Assembly: GCF_900635815.1 (NCBI RefSeq)
Contig: NZ_LR134173.1
Location: 1,029,501 to 1,093,500, forward strand
Length of the DNA stretch: 64,000 nucleotides
DNA from: Legionella cherrii
GTDB lineage: Bacteria; Pseudomonadota; Gammaproteobacteria; Legionellales; Legionellaceae
Direction: 5' to 3'
Of the stretch, positions 47,027 through 56,223 are shown piece after piece (the first letter of the stretch is position 1; every line of letters begins with the position of its first letter). A program made the translations under genes and the position numbers. The notes beneath the pieces are model-generated. The model saw only the letters and a list, made by a program, of their open reading frames with translations. It was not told the origin of the DNA and searched no databases.

Positions 47027-48535
47027 TTAAGTATGAGCGAGTTCCATAGCAACTTTGACGTCCATTTTCGTAATCAGCGAAAATACATGATCTAGCTCGG
47101 GTGGTGAGCTATTATTCTTTAAAAATTTCATACAACGATAAGCCAAAATAAGTGCTTCTAAGGCTAAGCTTGGTTCCCAAGTAATTAATTGATGCTGTTC
47201 AATGAGCTCCACAATAAATGCAGTATAGGGTTTTAAAATGGCGTGCTCATCTGCAGCTAGCAATGACTCGCATACAGCCATATAGGCGAGTAATTTCACC
47301 TTATCGCTTATTGACTCTTTGCGAAGTAATTCAAGTTGGTGGGGGGAATTTTGTTTTTTCTTATCTTGCTGTGAGATTGCCTCTTTGATTTCTTGAAGTT
47401 GCTTTCGTTCGATTGCGGACAAGGCTTTCTCACTGTCCCCGCTCTGTGGAGTCTTCTTTAGCATTAGTTGGTTCATTTGTTCTGCATAGAGTTCGCTAAG
47501 AAAAGGAGTATCGTCATTAAATCGCAATTGTTCAATGCCAGGGATTCTGTTGATAAAATGGATTAATTCGAGTTTGACTGCATCATAAATGGGATTAAAT
47601 TTTTTATCGAGTTTTTTTAATGCATTAAGGCTAATCAAATTTAAGTCCAACCAAAAAGGCTCTTGGGGTATGATTTCCTCTGCTGTTGCTACTATTTCAA
47701 TTAAATTTCCTGTATTTTGTACTTTTTTGATGCGCTCTCGATTAAAGAACTCAGGCGGCTTTACAAGAGTCAATCCCTCTTCGTGATAAGGTACCGCATT
47801 AATCCCCCCCCAAGCCGCAATCCGATTTAAATAATAAGCATAAGGATTGGACGGATCCTTTTCCATTAATTCACGTGCGGATTGAGTGAGCATCAGTAAA
47901 GCAGGTTCTAAATGGATATTCGCTTCTTTCTGCTGTTTTGATTCGTGAAACTCGAAAATTGTTGTTTCCTTTGGCTCCATAACTGGCGGAACAAAGGTAT
48001 TGATCGATTCTATTTTTTCTCGCAAATTAGCAAAAAGATCAATATTTACCGCACGAGCAAGTAATTCACTTTCAATATTTTTTAAGGTGTGGCTAATTGG
48101 TTGCTGGAAATCTTCATCTTCAGTAGTGAGCTTGAGCTGAGATAAATGATTCAATGATTGAGTTGCATACCAGTTTAATGACTCAATTTTTGCTTGCAAA
48201 CGTCCTTTCGGATACGCATCTTCCCAGAAATTGATAATGAAATCCAAAAGAAAATCAAGGCCCGTTGCTAATCCTTCAAGTTGGTATTGGTGAAATAAGC
48301 TGCACGCCAAGTATGAGGCGATTTGTACGTCTTTAGTGTGATAGGTCAGTAACTCAATTGCATTATCGCTAATACTCGGCCAATCAATTTCGGATGATTG
48401 ACCAATCCGTGAAAGTTTTTGAATCTCGTTACGTATCAGTGTGTATTGGGAAAACTCATAACATTGTTGACCTGCCTTACTGAATCCAGGAATAGGGTTG
48501 GTTCCTAACTTACTGATGGAATCCATTCTAAACAT
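47027..48535 (-). CDS. tssA: Type VI secretion protein TssA (ImpA family)
   Basis: TssA helps assemble and prime the T6SS baseplate and sheath. The 502-residue protein starts with the ImpA_N domain, with GQQCYEFSQYTLIRNEIQKL, SSEIDWPSISDNAIELL, SYLACSLFHQYQLEGLATGL and AYPKGRLQAKIESLNW. The C-terminal half is helical and less conserved, as in other TssA classes. ATG 48535 has GGGGG 6 bases upstream and overlaps the tssM stop by 8 bases, so it is translationally coupled as the last gene of this transcription unit. TssA subclass (sheath-end or short) cannot be fixed by eye. Confidence 0.87.
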   Translation of the reverse strand: MFRMDSISKLGTNPIPGFSKAGQQCYEFSQYTLIRNEIQKLSRIGQSSEIDWPSISDNAIELLTYHTKDVQIASYLACSLFHQYQLEGLATGLDFLLDFIINFWEDAYPKGRLQAKIESLNWYATQSLNHLSQLKLTTEDEDFQQPISHTLKNIESELLARAVNIDLFANLREKIESINTFVPPVMEPKETTIFEFHESKQQKEANIHLEPALLMLTQSARELMEKDPSNPYAYYLNRIAAWGGINAVPYHEEGLTLVKPPEFFNRERIKKVQNTGNLIEIVATAEEIIPQEPFWLDLNLISLNALKKLDKKFNPIYDAVKLELIHFINRIPGIEQLRFNDDTPFLSELYAEQMNQLMLKKTPQSGDSEKALSAIERKQLQEIKEAISQQDKKKQNSPHQLELLRKESISDKVKLLAYMAVCESLLAADEHAILKPYTAFIVELIEQHQLITWEPSLALEALILAYRCMKFLKNNSSPPELDHVFSLITKMDVKVAMELAHT

Positions 48536-51500
48536 CGTATTCCCCCTGAGCCCAACAATCCGTGATGGTTCTTGGAAGCTTAGAGACTTGGGCGAGATTT
48601 TGTTGGGCTACTTTGAGGTCTCTTTGTGCTGCAAAGTATTTTTCAATCTGCCACATGATGTCACCGCCACCTTTGATGTAATAGCTCATGCGAATTTTAT
48701 CAATTTTGTGCGCTTGCAAAAATTTAGTATGTTCTGGAAAGTTATGAGGATAAAAATCTTTTACACCGGTATTGAAATCCTGTAAAAATCGCAAAAATCC
48801 CTCATCACCATGGTATTGAATTGCTAATTTAATACCACCGAAGTAAATAGAAATTTCGGTAGGGCCACAACTTTCCAATTTCCAATTGGGAATTTGTTGC
48901 TGTGACGGGTAATTATAATTTTCTAATGTATATTGTTTTTCCTTACATTCAACGCGTAAAACGGTTTTATAAGGCAGCGTAGTAGCCTTTGCATCTAGGT
49001 TTGTGGGTAGCGCATGAATCATCAAATCAACGGCTTGGCCCTCTTCGGGTTTTTGCTTCATATGACTTAGCGCTTCCAGGCCCTCATTAATTCTCATACC
49101 AAAGGCTAATAATTGATAATACTGCGGCGTGAAGGGGAACTCATGATTTAAAACATACCTGGGTAAGAATTGAGTTCCTATTTGCTTGACGAAGGGAAGT
49201 GAATATTTGTCATGGAATATCCAAACCAAACCGCCCTTTGCAAACAAAGTTTGATTCAATTCCTCACCACTTAAAGCAATCGTGCGGAGGTACACTTCAT
49301 CAAGCCACTTTTGTTGTATAAAACAAGAAGCAAAACGATTGGTATAGTCAATGTAATAATCTAATGGACCACGCATCAACATCCAAAACGGATTGGATGA
49401 GTCAAGTTGATCAAAATGCTCCAGTGATCGTCTCATATCGACTAGAGCTTGATATGCTTGCATGACTGGAGAAGATTGTCTGTCTACTTCAATTTGGCTC
49501 AAATACAGTTCTCTAGCGCTCATATAAGCTTTAACTGCTTGTACGTAGGGTTCCTTATAGAGTTGCTTGAGTAAATCACGGTAGCGCATATAAGATTTCA
49601 CTGCGTTGACCTGGGTATTAAAATTTAATTTATTAGCAACGCTAGGAGGCCTGTTGGACAGGTTATTGGGACCAACAACAGGAGGATTTTGATTGTCAGC
49701 ACTATTATTGTTCCATTGGGAAGGTTTTTCTTGAAGTTTTTTCATCCACTGGGAAACAAGATCTGAAAGTTGCTTAAACTCAACTCCTTTATCACTACTA
49801 TGGCTGTACACCATGAGATCGGAGAATTGCAGAACAAGTTGAATCCAATGCGGTGTTGTAAAGGGGAGTTTACCTTGAAACTCTGATGCTAAATCTTGTA
49901 AGAAGGCATTATAAGGACTACTGGGTTGCAGCATGTCATTAAAAGTTTGATCCCACTCGTATTGAAAGGCCAGTGTTTTGGTTCCTTTATAAAAATTAAG
50001 GGCAAAGTTTTTCCATACATTGAGTCGCGCCGCAGCATACCACAGCGCGAAGCTATTTTTGGGGCCACTGATGTCGATATATAGGGGTAACGCATGATTG
50101 ATTTGTACCAGCAGAGACTGAATGGCTGTAAATCCTGCTTTGGTGTAGGCTGGTGCGATGAGATAATCTCTCACGATATTTGAGCCTATCCAGAAACTGT
50201 TTAAGCCTATTTCGGATACCCCTTCTTGGGTATTTGCCCACTCAAGCAGCCAACGCAAATCCGAAGACAAGATATGTGATTGATCAAGCCATAAAATTAA
50301 CTTACCTGATTCGCCTCTGAGTTGCTCGGTGTTTGAATCCCAAATGACATAATCTTTGTAGAGTGGACCAAAAGTATTCAGAAAACGGTCAGGTAATCGG
50401 TTGTATCCCAAATATCTTATTTGTGGATCGGGCATTTGCATTAAAGTGTTGGGACTGACGCCGCTTATTATCTTGGCTTGGATTAAATTAATCCGGCTTA
50501 CCATATTTTGGACTAAATAGGCTTTTTGTGTATCCGTTAAACTACCACCATGACTAAGCATTTGCTCCATTCGATTATCAAGAAGCGTCAAGATGTATTG
50601 TTTAAAATGATCTACATATTGCTCACTATAATAAGTATATAATCGATTTAAACCCCCACGATAGGGCAATACTTTAATTTGCAATTGATTTCTAAAGAGA
50701 TCGAGTTGACTCATTAGCGTATGATAATCGCCAAATAGCAGTAAGTTTTGTTCCAATTGATCGGAGAAGGATTCTTTTTTAGGTAAAGGTTTTATCAGTT
50801 CGACCAAGCGATTGGATGTCGCATTATAAACATAGATTAGATAGCCTGCAGCGAGTGCACTTGCAAAATACCAGACACCCAAATACTCCCATCTTCGTTT
50901 GTTTCTTTGTTTGATTTCCGAGCCTAATAATGACATAGGGCGTATCAGGGAGAGCTGAACCTGATCAATAAAATCATAATAAAAAACACTTTCTTCAGTG
51001 CCATTGTTCTGATATTCGCCGAGCAAATAAACCCCATGCAACACTGCAGGTTCAGTATAGGGTGAGGAAGCAAAAAATAAATTGGTAAACCTTGAATAAT
51101 TTTCTTTGAGTTTTTTTACGGTCAATGGGAAATTAAATGACGCGACGTCTATGGTTTTTTGCGTCTCATATAAAACAATATCAATGACCTCTTCAGCGCG
51201 ATTACTGATGTAGTTGAGCGGTTCTGTTGAAGTGGATTCTTTAAGGGGGTTCGCAACAATGTAACCCATGGCTTGTGTCCATAGGCTCTCCGGCATAAGC
51301 CCCACGAATTCTTGAAAACCATTTAACTCATTACATCGAGTAATGCAAAACAGCACTTGCTGGCGATAACCTGTGAGCAGACTGACTTGATCAATTCGAT
51401 CTTTCAAGGTTCGAGCAAGATGGGCAATGTCTGATTTATCACCATTTAAAAGTTTTGAGGCAGGGAGCTCAATGACCACTTGATCTATAGGCGTAATCGC

Positions 51501-52052
51501 TTTCTTTTGACTCTTAATGTATTTAAGAAAATCTAGCCATTGCTTTTCTACTTTTTTTGAGGTGTTTGTTTCAAAAAGCTCTGCATCAACACACCATATG
51601 ACAAAATTATCGAGCACATAAACTTGATTACGTTGAAGCGCTTCATCTTCCGCATCACCCACCATAAAATGGGTATGCAGCTTCAATCCGTTTGAAATGA
51701 GAATCGTTGTTTTACCGAAAAAAAGTATCCAGGGCATTTGCCAGAAACGCTTTGCTCCACCGGCAATATGATTTGTTTCTATGTAATTCAACGCATTTTC
51801 TAAAGTTAAACGTAAACCTTCAGTCTCAATTTTTTCGCCGGTCTCTTTGGCCTTCGCTGCTTTTCTTTTTTTATACCACTTCCTTATAGCCCAGGTAATG
51901 CTGTCAAGAATCAGGAATGCCAAAAGCATGGCCAAGAAAATAAGTACACCTACCCAGATAGGATAATCGAGATGAAACGTTATAAAAGTGGCATAAGCCC
52001 CCAAAATAACGACAAGCAAGATCCAAAAAATGATATGTCCTAATCGTCCCAT
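48528..52052 (-). CDS. tssM: Type VI secretion inner-membrane protein TssM (IcmF family)
   Basis: TssM bridges the inner membrane and the outer-membrane lipoprotein TssJ. The 1174 residues include two N-terminal membrane helices (IIFWILLVVILGAYATF, VGVLIFLAMLLAFLIL), a cytoplasmic domain, a third helix near residue 390 (FASALAAGYLIYVY) and a large periplasmic C-terminus. The Walker A region is degenerate: WILFFGKTTIL lacks the usual GxxGxGK glycines, so ATP binding is doubtful; many TssM work without it. IcmF also occurs in Dot/Icm type IVB systems, but the surrounding tss genes identify this copy. Longer than typical IcmF of Dot/Icm (~970). Confidence 0.92.
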   Translation of the reverse strand: MGRLGHIIFWILLVVILGAYATFITFHLDYPIWVGVLIFLAMLLAFLILDSITWAIRKWYKKRKAAKAKETGEKIETEGLRLTLENALNYIETNHIAGGAKRFWQMPWILFFGKTTILISNGLKLHTHFMVGDAEDEALQRNQVYVLDNFVIWCVDAELFETNTSKKVEKQWLDFLKYIKSQKKAITPIDQVVIELPASKLLNGDKSDIAHLARTLKDRIDQVSLLTGYRQQVLFCITRCNELNGFQEFVGLMPESLWTQAMGYIVANPLKESTSTEPLNYISNRAEEVIDIVLYETQKTIDVASFNFPLTVKKLKENYSRFTNLFFASSPYTEPAVLHGVYLLGEYQNNGTEESVFYYDFIDQVQLSLIRPMSLLGSEIKQRNKRRWEYLGVWYFASALAAGYLIYVYNATSNRLVELIKPLPKKESFSDQLEQNLLLFGDYHTLMSQLDLFRNQLQIKVLPYRGGLNRLYTYYSEQYVDHFKQYILTLLDNRMEQMLSHGGSLTDTQKAYLVQNMVSRINLIQAKIISGVSPNTLMQMPDPQIRYLGYNRLPDRFLNTFGPLYKDYVIWDSNTEQLRGESGKLILWLDQSHILSSDLRWLLEWANTQEGVSEIGLNSFWIGSNIVRDYLIAPAYTKAGFTAIQSLLVQINHALPLYIDISGPKNSFALWYAAARLNVWKNFALNFYKGTKTLAFQYEWDQTFNDMLQPSSPYNAFLQDLASEFQGKLPFTTPHWIQLVLQFSDLMVYSHSSDKGVEFKQLSDLVSQWMKKLQEKPSQWNNNSADNQNPPVVGPNNLSNRPPSVANKLNFNTQVNAVKSYMRYRDLLKQLYKEPYVQAVKAYMSARELYLSQIEVDRQSSPVMQAYQALVDMRRSLEHFDQLDSSNPFWMLMRGPLDYYIDYTNRFASCFIQQKWLDEVYLRTIALSGEELNQTLFAKGGLVWIFHDKYSLPFVKQIGTQFLPRYVLNHEFPFTPQYYQLLAFGMRINEGLEALSHMKQKPEEGQAVDLMIHALPTNLDAKATTLPYKTVLRVECKEKQYTLENYNYPSQQQIPNWKLESCGPTEISIYFGGIKLAIQYHGDEGFLRFLQDFNTGVKDFYPHNFPEHTKFLQAHKIDKIRMSYYIKGGGDIMWQIEKYFAAQRDLKVAQQNLAQVSKLPRTITDCWAQGEYDV

Positions 52053-52142
52053 TCGACTCTCTTGCTAAGGATTTGTTTCCATTTCTACTCCCTTGGCCAA
52101 ACTATCTTGATTTTCTGTGCTCCGATGGCCGCATTCTCCCGC

Positions 52143-52219
52143 GTCATCCCGAGTGAAACGAGGATCTCCTATCCAGATATGGTTATATCATGGAGCCCCT
52201 TCGCTTCGCTTGGGATGAC
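52143..52219. repeat. Intergenic repeat with inverted ends between tssL and tssM
   Basis: The segment starts GTCATCCCGAG and ends CTTGGGATGAC, an imperfect 11-base inverted repeat (8 bases perfect), with ATGGAGCCCCTTCGCTTCGC near its right side. A related right half is seen at the right edge of the window (about 63973-64000). This kind of sequence is a common multi-copy intergenic element. It interrupts the otherwise compact tssL-tssM junction (243 bases). Confidence 0.6.
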
Positions 52220-52295
52220 AAGGGTTGTATGCCGCTTTTCAGTGTTCAAAATCAAGTCATTTTGACTCAAGCTCGCGATGTAAGTAATACAAACC

Positions 52296-52955
52296 CTATT
52301 TAATTAAATGTAAATAATTAGTAACTGTATTATTAATTACAAAATAAAAAAAGAAATATATTATTAAAATCACTGGAATAGGTAACAACCACCACAGAAA
52401 ACTTCGATATTGATCTAATTTTGGAGGAATAATTTGTAAATTATCATTTTTATATGCTAGAGGGAATGCAACAAACTCACTAGGATAATTTGCCATATTA
52501 AACCCGTGGCTCAATTGTTCTAATGCAAAATTTTTATACTTTAGCAAATCAGGTTTATCAAGCGGCTTATGATAAACTCCTTCAAATCCTAGAACCAAAC
52601 ATCGGTAATAAATTCTCACTAAGTCATCTTGTTTGCTGGGAATTTTGCTTAAACGAGTAAAAAACTCTTCGCCCGCACTCGTTGTGTTAAAATATTCAGC
52701 TTGTAACAATTTATCTTGCCACTGCCTCACACCTACCCAATTTGATTTTTGTACTAATTCATCGATCCATGCACACACCGCAAATAAAGCTGAATTTAAA
52801 TTATATTTATCAACTTCATGTTCCCTCATTTTAATTTCAGCAATTAACGCAGTGATTTTGCCTCTGAATTCATCATAACTAACGGTTGCAAACTGACTTG
52901 CATTTAAATCCCAAACGTATTTAAATAAATCATAAAAAATGGCTTGTAGACTCAC
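52296..52955 (-). CDS. tssL: Type VI secretion protein TssL (DotU family)
   Basis: Inner-membrane, C-tail-anchored partner of TssM. The 219 residues have the DotU helical domain (YNLNSALFAVCAWIDELVQK, WQDKLLQAEYFNTTSAGEEF, YYRCLVLGFEGVY) followed by one membrane helix near the C-terminus (LLPIPVILIIYFFFYFVI). It lacks the periplasmic peptidoglycan-binding (OmpA) extension of some TssL proteins, so another anchor may be used. The GTG start at 52955 is set by AGGAGG 5 bases upstream and lies 1 base from the tssK stop. Confidence 0.9.
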   Translation of the reverse strand: MSLQAIFYDLFKYVWDLNASQFATVSYDEFRGKITALIAEIKMREHEVDKYNLNSALFAVCAWIDELVQKSNWVGVRQWQDKLLQAEYFNTTSAGEEFFTRLSKIPSKQDDLVRIYYRCLVLGFEGVYHKPLDKPDLLKYKNFALEQLSHGFNMANYPSEFVAFPLAYKNDNLQIIPPKLDQYRSFLWWLLPIPVILIIYFFFYFVINNTVTNYLHLIK

Positions 52956-52956
52956 T

Positions 52957-54345
52957 TTATCCTCCTACAGCGACAATATCGATCACGATGTCTACCGGTG
53001 TTTTTCCTAGATAAAATGCAACTTTTCTTTCCATCTCAATTTTGGACCACATCACGGATTTATGGTCAATATGATAATAAAGACAGTTTGTCCCTTTGGG
53101 TATTCCTTCAGGAACTGAGAGAAGTCTGGAGATAGGTGCTCCAGGTAATGCAAAATCGATGTAATTTTCAATTTCTGAATAAGCACATAACTTTCCAAAA
53201 TCCTTAATCATCTCCGCAATTTCTTCTTGATCATCTTGAGCATAAATCACCAAGAAATAATTTCTATCCTTTCGGATAAAACTGTTGCCAAGATCGGCAT
53301 AATAATGATTTTTCTCTTTAACCATTCGACGAATGCGATCCGGATCGGCAGTAATAATGGTTAACAATTTAGTAACTAATGCCTCGATGAGTTTATAACT
53401 TTTACTCAAATCACTATGATCATAAACAGGCATTGCTGAGATAGTTCCACTGCCGCCCTCAAAAAAATTAATTTCAGTTGAATAAAAACTTAATTCACTG
53501 ATTAGCTGTTGTAAAAGACCATAAACTTCCCAAGGATGAACGGTTTTGGCATTGAGCAAATGATCCATTACGGCAACATTTCTTAATAATGATCGGAGTG
53601 AAAACAAACGCGCGAAATTGCTGTTATCAATATGGGTGCTGTACATATCAAGCGGCTGTTTAAATTGTTCTAATTTGCTCGTTGTTTTGACTAAATCATT
53701 CTGAATTCGGTTGAGCAGTGCAATTAAATTTTTGTGCGCATTAATGCTGACACAAGAAGGATAAAAATCAGGTGCATAATAAATTTCATCGTTGGTACGG
53801 CGTAACTCTGCTACCTGGATAATCGAGTAGTTATGAGTATTTTCAATTTCGAACTCCCAAAATAGTTTGACTACATAAAATAAGGAGCGTAAATGAGCTT
53901 GTGCTCCTTGGTGATAGTAATCGGGGAGTTCATCGCCTGCACTGTAACTGATATAACGAGTGCCCACATTATTTAAGTTTTCTAAATTTTCGATAGTGGT
54001 TACATTGGCTACATTTTTCGAAAGTTCTTTAACACCGATGTATACTTTCAGCGAATTGGCGTTTGCTGGCCAATCTGATTTAAACGATCGGGGTAAAAAC
54101 TTTGCATTCACATCAATCTCAACAAACTCCCCACTGGGTAAAAAAAATGACATTTTTTCTATATCGAAAATGCCGCTTTTAAATGATTTGTCATTTATTT
54201 CCAACTCGGAAAATCCCCAAAAAAATGGGGTTATGTAGCGTAAAAATTGCGAATGAATATAATGCTGATTGAGTTCAGTATATTGAAAGTGTTGCGGTTG
54301 TAAAAAAAGTCCATGTTCCCAATCAATCGGCGTATTCCAAATCAT
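52957..54345 (-). CDS. tssK: Type VI secretion baseplate protein TssK
   Basis: TssK links the baseplate to the TssL/TssM membrane complex. The 462-residue protein opens with the hallmark IDWEHGLFLQPQHFQYTEL ('W-x-G-x-x-L-x-P-Q-H-F'), contains the typical TssK shoulder and head regions (LLNAKTVHPWEVYGLLQQL, SELSFYSTEINFFEGG), and a C-terminal fold ending KVAFYLGKTPVDIVIDIVAV. Length is normal (~445-460). It begins 2 bases after tssJ and ends 1 base before tssL, so these three are tightly coupled. Confidence 0.94.
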   Translation of the reverse strand: MIWNTPIDWEHGLFLQPQHFQYTELNQHYIHSQFLRYITPFFWGFSELEINDKSFKSGIFDIEKMSFFLPSGEFVEIDVNAKFLPRSFKSDWPANANSLKVYIGVKELSKNVANVTTIENLENLNNVGTRYISYSAGDELPDYYHQGAQAHLRSLFYVVKLFWEFEIENTHNYSIIQVAELRRTNDEIYYAPDFYPSCVSINAHKNLIALLNRIQNDLVKTTSKLEQFKQPLDMYSTHIDNSNFARLFSLRSLLRNVAVMDHLLNAKTVHPWEVYGLLQQLISELSFYSTEINFFEGGSGTISAMPVYDHSDLSKSYKLIEALVTKLLTIITADPDRIRRMVKEKNHYYADLGNSFIRKDRNYFLVIYAQDDQEEIAEMIKDFGKLCAYSEIENYIDFALPGAPISRLLSVPEGIPKGTNCLYYHIDHKSVMWSKIEMERKVAFYLGKTPVDIVIDIVAVGG

Positions 54346-54347
54346 AT

Positions 54348-54962
54348 TTATTTATCCCAATATTTTTTTAAGGACACACGATTCTTTGTTTTCGTGATTA
54401 CGGTCTTTCTTGAAGAGCTTTCAGTGTAGTTAATCGCTTGAGAGCCAAATTCCAGATAAATTCCAAGTCGGCCCATCTGTTTTGTTTTTTTCCAAAAAGT
54501 AAGCGGATTCCATTTATTAAATACGGGAACTTCATAGATACGAACTACCCCAGCAGGGGTTAAATTGTAATATCCTGCGACAACGAGAACTTTTTTTGTC
54601 TCAGCCATACGTGCAATTGTAAAGTTTTGGGTCATTCCAGGTGCAATAAAAAAAGTGCGAATGTGTACTTTTTTATTCGTTTGGGTGATGTTGTCCGCTT
54701 CAGTATCCGCATCAAGTAATTGACTAATTCCTTCGGCAGTAACTATTTGGTTTTGTACATCTTCTAATTTTTCAACCTGGACTACACTGAATTTTAAAGT
54801 ATGTTTTTTATGATCATATTCATTTAAGTCTTTGCTGGCTACAGCACGAATAAGAATGGCATTATCTTGATAGCTGCTGGCTAACTGGGGCTCTTTTTCT
54901 TTCCCACCTGTTGTGCAGCCACCTATAATGAAAATTAAGAGGCAAAATATTATTCTTAGCAT
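54348..54962 (-). CDS. tssJ: Type VI secretion outer-membrane lipoprotein TssJ
   Basis: Outer-membrane lipoprotein that contacts the periplasmic part of TssM. The 204-residue protein has a signal peptide with lipobox FIIGGC (Cys ~16). It then shows the TssJ beta-sandwich pattern: DNAILIRAVASKDLNEYD, HTLKFSVVQVEKLEDVQNQI, IRTFFIAPGMTQNFTIA and AETKKVLVVAGYYNL. The last ~20 residues are a basic extension. It is the first gene of the tssJ-K-L-M-A unit, so a promoter must lie in the 417 bases upstream. Confidence 0.88.
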   Translation of the reverse strand: MLRIIFCLLIFIIGGCTTGGKEKEPQLASSYQDNAILIRAVASKDLNEYDHKKHTLKFSVVQVEKLEDVQNQIVTAEGISQLLDADTEADNITQTNKKVHIRTFFIAPGMTQNFTIARMAETKKVLVVAGYYNLTPAGVVRIYEVPVFNKWNPLTFWKKTKQMGRLGIYLEFGSQAINYTESSSRKTVITKTKNRVSLKKYWDK

Positions 54963-55379
54963 GACTTTAATTTTATTATCCTTAAACCTGAGCGTTAATT
55001 AGGGGCTTTGATCATTCATCGTTCCACGCCCTGTGACGTGTTTCTGAGAAATCCCCACAAATTTTTTCACTCTATGTACCGCGCCTGAATGCGGGACATA
55101 GTCCTTCTAAGGGAATGAATATTTATTCCATGGTATCAGAACCTTTAAGGAAAACAATAGAAGCCTGGTGTATCACCTTGCTTAAAGGTCAAAATTATAA
55201 ATTTTAACCAGCAAATTTAACGCAAAATAAATCAATCGTTCCAATCGGATTACTTCTATTATTCTTTATAATTTATTGATAATATAATTTTTTTTTAAGG
55301 TTTACAGCAAAAATCCTTGAAAAAAATGAATTAATTGGACACAAAAATTACGTACTGAATTATTAAGGGGATAAAGAAA
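54963..55379. other. Divergent promoter region between tssJ and an outer-membrane gene
   Basis: About 417 AT-rich bases with no ORF of note. It holds promoters for tssJ (-) and the outer-membrane barrel gene (+). A short imperfect hairpin (ATGTACCGCG...TGCGGGACAT, about 55074-55099) is seen. No RNA gene was recognised. Confidence 0.45.
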
Positions 55380-56213
55380 TTGTTAAGAAAAATAAATGGA
55401 CTTTTGCTAATGGTTTCCTGTGTCACCGGAATGCTGTCTCCAGTGGGTTTTGCTGCGGCCCCCTCAGTAAAAAAGCATGCTGTATGGAAAGACCAAACTG
55501 AGAAATCAATCAATTGGCACTCTCTGAATTGGCGGGCTGTTTTGACTCTTTCAGGAGCTGCAGCTTTCGGTGACAGGGTAGGGACTTCAGAATTTATTCC
55601 AATTGCCGATCCGCTTGAAGACGAGTTTTTTGATTATGCACCGCATAGTTCAGATCAATCGAAATTTTTATTCGGTGTCTTCTTGGGCGCAGAATATTTA
55701 TTAAATCCTTCTTGGAATTTGCAATCAGGGTTTAGTTATTATCAACCTGCATCGTTCCATGTTAACGGTACAGTCACCCAAGGTTTGGATGAGCTATCCG
55801 TTGATTCATTTCCCTATGAGTACGATATTCAGGTTCGGCAAGTTTTGTTTGAAAACAAACTCTTGTACAACTTGCCGTTTCAACCGGTAGTGCTGCATCC
55901 CTATGTTTCCGGAGGGATAGGTGTGGGCATAAATTCATTTCAGGACTTTGAAGTGACGATTACTCCACCATTCACCACCTTTAGTAATCAATTTAGCGAT
56001 GAGACTCTTACTAACTTTTCGTATCGGGTTGGTGCGGGTATTGACGTTGACGTGAATAACTGGGTCCGAGTGGGTGTGGGTTATCGATTTGCAGACTTTG
56101 GTAAAGTAAAGTCGGGAAATGCTTCCATAGATCAGGTACCTACATTTAACACAATATCACAATCCCATTTCTATACGAATGAAGTGATGGGGCAATTAAC
56201 CTTTATCATGTAA
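55380..56213 (+). CDS. Outer-membrane beta-barrel protein embedded in the T6SS block
   Basis: A 277-residue protein with a signal peptide (core LLLMVSCVTGMLSPVGFAA) and a barrel: alternating hydrophobic strands such as WNLQSGFSYYQ, VVLHPYVSGGIGVGI, FSYRVGAGIDVDVNNWVRVG and the C-terminal strand VMGQLTFIM. It resembles OmpW/OmpA-like eight-strand porins common in Legionella. The TTG start at 55380 has AAGGGG 9 bases upstream and gives the full signal peptide. It runs against the direction of the tss genes and ends 10 bases before the next plus-strand gene, so the two form a small cargo operon. Confidence 0.85.
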   Translation: MLRKINGLLLMVSCVTGMLSPVGFAAAPSVKKHAVWKDQTEKSINWHSLNWRAVLTLSGAAAFGDRVGTSEFIPIADPLEDEFFDYAPHSSDQSKFLFGVFLGAEYLLNPSWNLQSGFSYYQPASFHVNGTVTQGLDELSVDSFPYEYDIQVRQVLFENKLLYNLPFQPVVLHPYVSGGIGVGINSFQDFEVTITPPFTTFSNQFSDETLTNFSYRVGAGIDVDVNNWVRVGVGYRFADFGKVKSGNASIDQVPTFNTISQSHFYTNEVMGQLTFIM

Positions 56214-56223
56214 AAGGATGAAC

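Noticed and set aside
48528..52955. IcmF and DotU as part of the Dot/Icm type IVB system
   Set aside because: Both proteins do occur in Dot/Icm, but here they are linked to tssJ, tssK and tssA, and the T6SS sheath genes are nearby, with no other dot/icm gene in the window.
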